64,000 bases of DNA from Chrysemys picta bellii (lineage: Eukaryota; Chordata; Testudines; Emydidae), in the NCBI RefSeq assembly GCF_011386835.1, contig NC_088797.1:60041587-60105586 (forward strand), in the 5' to 3' direction. Shown piece by piece: positions 56,845 to 64,000 of the stretch. The position numbers were made by a program, and so were the translations under genes. The stretch's first letter is position 1, and every line of letters starts with the position of its first letter. The notes beneath the pieces were generated by a model that did no database searches, was not told the origin of the DNA, and saw nothing but the letters and a program-made list of their open reading frames with translations.

Positions 56845-58394
56845 TATCTCCACTTTATTTATGGCTCTGATCATAGCACAGATAAACAAACAGAGAGTGA
56901 ATAAATAATGGCAGAAGTGAACAAGCAAGTTAAATAAACCATCTCAGATTCTTTGGCTTCAGTATCTTTGGACAGGGCAGACAGGAAACCTCAGCTTTTT
57001 TAATAGCCTGCAGGAGAGTCAGTATCTATCTCTCTATCACTGTGCCCAAGCCACAGCACAGGTCTCTCCTAAGCCAGTGACAAGCGCCTAGGACATTTTT
57101 ATCACGACTCAACAGCTGCTAGACCTGAATTTACAACCGTGGCATTACTGTATTTGAATTGGCCTGGATTAGAAGGTTTGAGGATACTCCCTGTATTGTA
57201 CATTGATCTGATCCAAAGCCCATTGAAGTCAACTGGCAGACATCAGTGGGTTTGGATCAGACCCTATTTGCAGCCATGGGACTCGAACCCATGGACTTCA
57301 GATATTCAGGGCTGGCCTATGTAGTGAAGAAGAATGTAATGCGATGGTCTGGTGTGAATGGTCCTGCCCCCTGCTAATGGCCAGTCCCAGAAAGTATAAG
57401 ACCCTGCAACTTAATAATCACTCCCATAATTATCCTGTTGGCTCAAATAACAGAACCTTGTGCTTTTTGCTGCTGAAAGTCTGTAGTTCACTCCCTGGTG
57501 CAAAACTGTGGGGTCTGTATATGGAAACACAGAATAGCTACAATTCCTGTAATGTTCATTTATGAGGGTTGCCAGGTGAGTTGAAGAGGAAGAGCTGCCA
57601 CTGGCAGCCATAATGCCTGAGCTCTGAAGGCCCAAACCACGCTGTTCTGGATGTAGTACCACTTCTGGAACTGGTTTTTGGTCAGGAGAAGATTAAAAGA
57701 AGTCAGTGGGATTTGTGCTCTGAGTCCCCAAAGCGCTCTGAGTCCCCATAATTTGCAATTCCTCGGTGCCCCAACCCTACAGATACTTTACCCAAACAAT
57801 CCCCTTTATACATACTGAATCATGAAGGCTTTGAAGCTTGGGCTTCTCTGTAGTCTGAATACACAGCCAGGCAATAGCGGATTATGAAATTGGAATGTGT
57901 CCAATACCTGGGGCCTGATCATGCACATTAGGCAAAATCCCCATCGAATCCAAAGGGAGGCTTGCCTCAGTAAGGAACACAGCATCAGGTCCTATAGCTT
58001 AATTTTTATTTCTTGTGTGTTAGTATATCTGCCACTCATTGTGCAGGAGCCTGTAGCGCGCTTCAAATAGTTTCATATCTCTTTCGCACAGCTGCTGTTT
58101 GTCTTGACTATCAGTAGAACGCATACATTTCTATATCAACAGAGGGAGCTAGCACTTCAAAGCTGGGCTGTCAGCAAAGAACAAAACTCATTGGCTAAGT
58201 TCCCTTTGCAGAGGGAGAGAGAGAGAGAGAGAGAGAGATGCCTTCCAAATCTCCCATCGCAACAGAGCGAGGACAGCAAATCTCTGCTGCTCCCGAGTTC
58301 CTCTATTCTGCTGCGGCACAGATACCCATCACGAGCAGCAACCTTCTCAATCAGTGTGGATGTTACCAGGTGAGAATTTTCTGAATACTTTGTT
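56845..58394. other. no gene recognised
   Basis: Apart from the (GA)n tract at 58214-58238, no delimited element or exon was seen. Confidence 0.45.
58214..58238. repeat. (GA)n microsatellite
   Basis: About a dozen GA units after CAGAGG. It makes a Glu-Arg run in one frame only. Confidence 0.9.
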
Positions 58395-58770
58395 TCAACT
58401 TTGCAGGAGGTCAGACTAGATCAGGTGTCGGCAACCTTTCAGAAGTGGTGTGCCGAGTCTTCATTTATTCACTCTAATTTAAGGTTTCGAGTGCCAGTAA
58501 TACATTTTAACATTTTAGAAGGTCTCTTTCTACAAGTCTATAATATATAACTAAACTATTGTTGTATATAAAGTAAATACGTTTTTTAAAATGTTTAAGA
58601 AGCTTCATTTAAAATTAAATTAAAATGCAGAGCCCCCCGGACCGGTGGCCAGGACCCAGGCAGTGTGAATGCCACTGAAAATCAGCTCGTGTGCTGCCTT
58701 TGGCACGCATGCCATTGGTTGCCTACCCCTGGACTACATGATCATACTGGTCCTTGCTGGCCTTAGAATC
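58395..58770 (+). mobile_element. CR1 3' tail, split by a hAT-type element
   Basis: Left piece 58395-58421 (AGGAGGTCAGACTAGAT) and right piece 58732-58770 (GATCATACTGGTCCTTGCTGGCC) join to a CR1 3' end once the 310-bp insertion and its duplication are removed. Confidence 0.8.
58422..58731. mobile_element. hAT-type element inserted in a CR1 tail, 310 bp
   Basis: Ends CAGGTGTCGGCAACC and GGTTGCCTACCCCTG. GACTAGAT (58414-58421) and GACTACAT (58732-58739) flank it, 7/8 matching. The flanks, joined, read as the 3' end of a CR1 LINE, so the order of insertion is clear. Confidence 0.88.
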
Positions 58771-59499
58771 GATGGATCTATTAAACTGCCAGTTTATGCT
58801 GTAATCATGATTTTGTTCTTTGTTCTGATCTTCCTCTTTGTACTAGGTATTTCTGTCTGATTTCCTATCAGAAAACACTTACCAAGAGATCTAAACTCAA
58901 GTCCATGGGCAAGTGGTATTGTGTACGAGCATTGTGATCTCTCTACCTGAGCGAAAGGATTGGATTAGAAGTAGGAGTTGTTGCCATATTGGGCTATTGT
59001 TTTATTAGAGGCTTTTAAGAAAGAAAAAGTTTTAAAACAGGAGAATCTAGATGGAAAACGTTAGAGTCTAGACTGCTTTGCAATACAGTACTCCAGTGAG
59101 TGGCATTTTTAGCAGTTCAAATGTACCTCTATGCCTGTTTGCTCTAGTTGTCTAATTCAATTTGTATTTCAGTTAGAAATAGAGCCGTGTTTGCTGGCTG
59201 GGGCGTGCAGCCCGAAATCAAGAGATGCTTGGGGAATGCAGGGTTTACATAAGTCAGAGTCCCAGAAACAAAGGACTCTTGTGAAGCCCTTTAGTCCCTT
59301 GCGTATATGTTGCAGGGTTTTTTAGGATTCAACTCCAATCCAGAGGCAAAGGTGAAAACCATCGGTGGTGCATGAACCACTGGCTCAGAGAGGCTAGCCT
59401 CAAGTCCTGCCCCTTCTGCCTGAGTACCCACCCCTTCTACACACCCCGCTGGAGCCCAGAGCCACCTCCCCCCACTGTGTCCACTGGCCCCTTCCCCAG

Positions 59500-59780
59500 C
59501 CCGGCCCCCTCCAGCCCCAGAGCACTGGGAGGGCAGGCAGCATGGCCCCAGCCTCCCCTACAGCATCGCTCCCCAGCCCCGGAGCACCGGGTGGGCGGAC
59601 AGCATGGCCCCAGCCCCAGAGTGCCAGGAGGGCAGGCAGCATAACCCCAGCCCCTCCTGGAGCCCCAGAAGAGGAAGCAGTGCGGCCCCAGCTCTGGAGC
59701 ACCAGGTGGCCAGGCAGCACGGCCCCAGCCTGGAGCACCCAGAGGGCAGGCGGTATGGCCTCAGCCCCAGCCCAAGCTGG
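59500..59780. repeat. degenerate GC-rich minisatellite
   Basis: Imperfect units of roughly 30-50 bp built on GGGCAGGCAGCATGGCCCCAG followed by variable Pro/Ala-coding spacers. It explains the long overlapping open frames on both strands here; none is a credible gene. Confidence 0.75.
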
Positions 59781-60419
59781 GGCCACAGCCCAGGGGAAGA
59801 CGAGCGGCAGAGCTGGGACAGGGAGGAGGACTGGGGGGCAGAGCGTGGACAGGATCATGCCTGGCTGTTTGGGGAGGCTCAGCCTTCCTCAGCCTATGAT
59901 ACCCGACACCCAGGGTGAAAACACTCCTAGAGCCTGATCCAAAGCCCATTGCAGTCATTGGAAATACCCCCATTGGCTTCAACTGGCTGTGAATCAGGTC
60001 CCAAGAGAGTGACATGAGTGGCAAAATGGCAATAGATCTTCTTCTTCTTCTATGTTACAGCCCTTTCCTCTGGCCTTTGTCTGTCTTGCTCATTAGATTG
60101 TAAGGTCTTGGCAGTATGGGCTGTCTACTACTCTCTATTTGAGCAACTTCTGAGCGACGGGGATCTGTTCTTGGGTGATCCCTAGGCACTACTGTAATAA
60201 ACACGATTATTAACATGAAGAAATAAAGGTCCAGGCAGGCCTCTGATAGTAAGGGAGTGCTTAGTTATAATTCCATGTGTGATGCATGAAGCAATGCTTG
60301 TGACTAGGTGATAGAGCCTTGAGATCCTTTGGGGGAGAAGGTAGGACAAAAATATAAGGTCACCATATTATCCCTTATTTTCCTTGAACTACTTTTTACA
60401 TCATGATCAGTGGAGGAAG

Positions 60420-60690
60420 AGATGCACAGAACTGTGAACCCAAGAGATACGGGTTTTATTCCTGGCTCTACTACACACGCCAGGCTGATGGGCATGTGAA
60501 TCTGGATAGAATGAAACTGATGCCCTCTGGATAGTGGACAAATAATTTCTCACCTCCCTGTGCCTGAGTTCCCGCCTCTGTGGAATGAGGGTAACAATTC
60601 CTCTTACCTCAAAGGAGTGTCGTGAGAGTAAATGTCTTGGAAGCGCTTTGATCCTCCAATGGAAGGTGCTATAGAAATGCAAAGTATTAA
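60420..60690 (+). repeat. MIR-like SINE
   Basis: Contains CCTGTGCCTGAGTTCC...GGAATGAGGGTAA and the tail GAAGCGCTTTGATCC...AGGTGCTATAGAAATGCAAAG. Confidence 0.75.
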
Positions 60691-60851
60691 AAATATTGGA
60701 CTTTTAACACAACAAATTGTGTTGCAAAGCCTTCTGATACACTCCATGATAACATTCATTATCCCCACCTTACAGGCTCTCTGTCACAGATCTACAGGGG
60801 GTGTTTTGTCTCTGATCTTTGCATAGCCCCTCTGGGAGTATCCTGCTCTTA

Positions 60852-61115
60852 GGGTATGTCTACATTGCAATCAGGAGGTGTAAATGCAGCATGTATACAC
60901 ATATCTGAGCTAGTTTTAATCTAACTAGTTCAAAGCTAGCTTGAGTAACAATAGCAGTGAAGCTGCAGCAGCTCAGTCAGTGTCATGGGCTGGCCCTGGG
61001 TATGTATCTGAGTAAGTAACTCAGAAGTGACTACACATGCTCCAATCACAAAGCTAACTAGGGTACATCTACATGTGCTGCTATCACACTTCCCAGTTGC
61101 TTTGCAAACATACCC
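60852..61115. mobile_element. TTA-flanked miniature element, 264 bp
   Basis: Starts GGGTATGTCTACATTGCAA and ends TTGCAAACATACCC; TTA at both edges (60849-60851, 61116-61118). PIF/Harbinger-like ends without a transposase. Confidence 0.75.
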
Positions 61116-61621
61116 TTAGTGATAGTCCTGGGCCTCCACTTTTTACAAGGGGAAGCTCTGTGTCCCAGCTATCCTAAGATTGGGGCCTTAGCTCCAACAA
61201 CCCTATTTCTCACCATGCCTCTTTCAGCAGGTCCAGATGAATCTGGACCCCGACTTGAAACTTACCCTTTTGGGAGCTATGCAACCAGCAGATGGCTGCA
61301 GTGACACAGGACAGCCTTCTCAAAAATAAGAAGTCATCTATTAGTCACCTGGAATACAGTATTTAGGGTCATTAGTTTAGAATGATAATGAAAGACCTAC
61401 AGACCTACATGCATGCTGGCAGCATGACCTGCCTGTCTTGCTCAGACATCCACGATTGCATCCCTGCCCTGGTACGGCAGGATCTTCCGTTCTATGGTCT
61501 CAAGTCCTAGTCATGCTGTTTTCACACATCCTGCCCCCTGTGGCCAATAGTTGTTAAAAATCAGTGGTCTGATGGTTGGCATCCATTGTATCCACAAGGG
61601 AGCTGCATTCACAGGCTGTTT

Positions 61622-61752
61622 GCAGTGTTGTTGTAGCCATGCTGGTCCCAGGATATTAGAGACAAGGTGGGTGAGGTCATATCTTTAATTGAACCAGCTT
61701 CTGTTGGTGAAAGAAAAGCTTTTAAGCTACACAGAGCTCTTCTTCAGGTCGT
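61622..61752 (+). repeat. copy of the Penelope-like element's terminal sequence
   Basis: Starts CAGTGTTGTTGTAGCCATGC and continues through GGTGGGTGAGGTCATATC to CAGAGCTCTTCTTCAGGTC. It matches, in inverse, 54650-54785, and also the 51650-51705 end. Confidence 0.72.
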
Positions 61753-63283
61753 GACTCGCACCCAATCACTGCCTTCCTTTATCCACCACCCCAGAAAGGA
61801 AATTAACCCCTTCACACCCAGGCGGTAACAATACAAAAGTGAATGGGGGGAAACTGAGCCATATGTGTTCTTCCTAGAAAGAATATGGACATTTTCCACA
61901 TTCTCCACTCATTCCAAGACTGAATTATCCAAACACCTAATATGTCAAAGAAAAGAAAGGTAGACAGAGAGAGAGAGAGAAGGAAAAGGAGGGCGGGGAG
62001 GAGGGGAATCTAGATCAAAGGTTAACATCACTTTTAAGCCAAATCAGAATCAAGAACACCAACTCCTACACGTGTGATTAACTACCGCAGTTAGACACTC
62101 CTGCGTGTTTGTCTTATAGAACATTCCACTTTTTTGCTGCTTTAATTTTCTCCGATGAAGCGGAGAAAAGAGATTGAAGTTCCTTTTACTTTATTTTAGA
62201 TTGAAACTTTTCTTTTGGGTTCTTGAGAGCAGCAACTTCTGACCCAACTGATACAATGAATAAAGATGAAAAAAAACAGCCCTCCTCTACACCACACTGG
62301 GGCACCTGTGCACACACTGTTCCTCAGCAATAAATGCTACTCAAACAATGTGATAAGCTTGCCAAACCATTTTATTTACATGGTAATAGTCCGATGATTG
62401 CTTTTTTGCAGCCGTAAAAAGTTTATCTCAAACTCACAAGCCTGTTTGGGTAGCAGTTATTGCAGAGTAAAGATTTATGCAATCAGTAAATAATGGCTTT
62501 TGGTGAGTATATATTTACCTTGCATGTTGCGAGCCTCAATACTCCATGTAGCAGCCTGCTTGTTCAGGTGAGCACCCTGAGGGAGTGATGTCTGCTTCTT
62601 CCCTGCCTGGATGCATCAGGAGATTTGGACTCCAGCACAGGACCATGGCACTGGCTCCGTGGAGGATAGGGGTAAATGCCTGAAGAAATGGAATGCAGAG
62701 CCCTGTGCAAAGCCGGAGTAAATGGGCCTTGCTCTGGGGTTGGGGGGAAGGGCTGTGGGTGGGGTATCAGCAGAGATGAGCTACGGACACTACTGGAGCC
62801 CATGGCTGGGATTTCCATTGACTCTTAATGGGCATTGTGTGCCCCGCTCCCCTTTGACAATAGGTTGCAGTAGTAGTCAAGGACCACTGTGCCCTGTCTA
62901 TGCAGTTATTACAATGCTGGGCCACCCCTGATTAGGGACTTTCCATTGTGCCAAATTATGGGGTGGTTTCACAATGGGAACTAATATAAACCTCTAGAGC
63001 TGGGTTGGAAATTCCACGATCTCGAAAATTGTTGTCATTCCAAATCAGGATGAAAAGTCAAAATATCATTTTTTTCACATAATGGAAGGTCAGGTCAACA
63101 CTGAACTTCGACTGCCGGAGTAGCTGCATTGCATCATGGGAGTTGTAGTTTGAGTTACACATACCCCCATTTTTCTTCTATAGGCAGGGCTCCCCAGCTG
63201 GAATATATTTCCCAAGATGCACCCTGATGGGATCATCCACCATTGGGGGAGGGGGGAGACTGCGGTGCATCATGGGATATGTA
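61753..63283. other. no gene recognised
   Basis: Contains a GA-rich stretch at about 61960-62000 and otherwise unassigned sequence. Confidence 0.45.
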
Positions 63284-63426
63284 TCAGAGGGGTAGCCGTG
63301 TTAGTCAATCTGTAAAAAGCAACAGAGGGTCCTGAGGGTTCAGAAGTGAGGTTCTTACCCACGAAAGCTTATGCTCCCAATACTTCTGTTAGTTTCAAAG
63401 GTGCCACAGGACCCTTTGTTGCTTTT
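63284..63426 (+). mobile_element. foldback retroposon, copy 3
   Basis: Flanked by CATGGGATATGTA (63271-63283) and CATGGGATACGTA (63427-63439), 12 of 13 matching. The head TAGCCGTGTTAGT is shared with copies 1 and 2. Inverted arms AAAAAGCAACAGAGGGTCCT and its complement close the foldback. Confidence 0.82.
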
Positions 63427-64000
63427 CATGGGATACGTAGTGCAGCTATGGAGCCTAGCCCATAATGGAGAGTGGGGGCATAATGCACTTGAACTGAAAC
63501 TCCCAGGAGGCACTGCAACAGCTCAAGAAGATAAAGGTTAATGTAGAATTGACCCAAAATGAAATGTTTGTATTTGGTTGGACAAAGGAATGCTTCAATT
63601 TGAGCTGGCCCATTCTGAAACAAAATATTTCATTTTGGTTTTCCTAATGGAACGTTGAAAAATTCTGGCAAAATTGAAATTTTCCCACAGAAATTTGCAA
63701 AGGACAGAATGAAATCAGCTATGTGGCTCTTGTTACTACTGACAAGAGTCCAATTACCTACGCAACTCACTGAAAAATATACCTTTATTGGCTTCTTTCT
63801 ATTATTCTCTAAATAACAATGGGAAAGACAAGGAAAATCTAATGTATATTATTCCTTCAAATGAACTAATCTGATGGGAACTCAAGCTGTGCCCAAAATT
63901 AATTCCACCTTTGAATAAAAGATTTAGGGTCTGATTTTCAGAAGTACCAAGCAGCCAAACTCCTGCTGGAGTCAATAGGAGCAGTGCATACTCAGCACTT

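Noticed and set aside
59372..59937. Open frames of 90-152 codons on both strands
   Set aside because: Caused by a degenerate GC-rich minisatellite; the products are repetitive and differ in every frame.

Overview
This is vertebrate (amniote) nuclear DNA, most likely from a turtle. The coding content is a few short exons with GT-AG introns in a sea of dispersed repeats: CR1-type LINEs, MIR-like SINEs, many small hAT-type elements (ends CAG...CTG with 8-bp target duplications), TA- and TTA-flanked miniature elements, a Penelope-like retroelement and endogenous retroviral (ERV) LTRs. The turtle assignment rests on remembered repeat types, so it is an inference; 'reptile' is safer.

Host genes. 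Two paralogous beta-microseminoprotein (MSMB/PSP94 family) genes lie head-to-tail on the + strand. The downstream gene (41135-44921, four coding exons) is intact: 113 aa, signal peptide, ten cysteines, TATA box and polyadenylation signals. The upstream gene (exons at 19206-19311, 20294-20396 and 29533-29660) keeps the family exon phases and all ten cysteines. Its last exon, however, is 2 bases out of frame when the best acceptor is used, no first exon was found, and its third intron holds an ERV. Between the two genes, on the - strand, is a single-exon elongin B retrocopy (32169-32534) with an open 121-codon frame.

Mobile DNA. The ERV (about 22975-28924, - strand, antisense to the MSMB-like gene) is gammaretrovirus-like. 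In its own direction it has a 5' LTR, a tRNA-Pro primer-binding site, broken gag, protease, reverse transcriptase, RNase H, integrase and the start of env. It ends at a (CA)n tract, with no 3' LTR. A different ERV family left a clean solo LTR (33246-33724) with a 6-bp target duplication and three to four tandem ~49-bp repeats upstream of its TATA box. A decayed Penelope-like element occupies about 51630-54790 (- strand), with copies of one terminal sequence inverted at its two ends and later insertions inside it. Numerous hAT-type miniature elements can be delimited to the base by their 8-bp duplications.

Layout: 1-19200 repeats and unassigned DNA; 19200-29700 MSMB-like gene 1 with the antisense ERV; 29700-41090 elongin B retrocopy, solo LTR and unassigned DNA; 41090-45200 MSMB-like gene 2; 45200-64000 repeats (hAT elements, an LTR nested in a hAT-like element, the Penelope-like element, CR1). 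No rRNA, tRNA gene, CRISPR array or operon is present. I found no convincing new multi-gene system. The most interesting points are the MSMB paralog pair with one decaying copy, the open elongin B retrocopy, the retained UGA-C gag/pro junction of the ERV, the foldback retroposons, and the inverted ends of the Penelope-like element.
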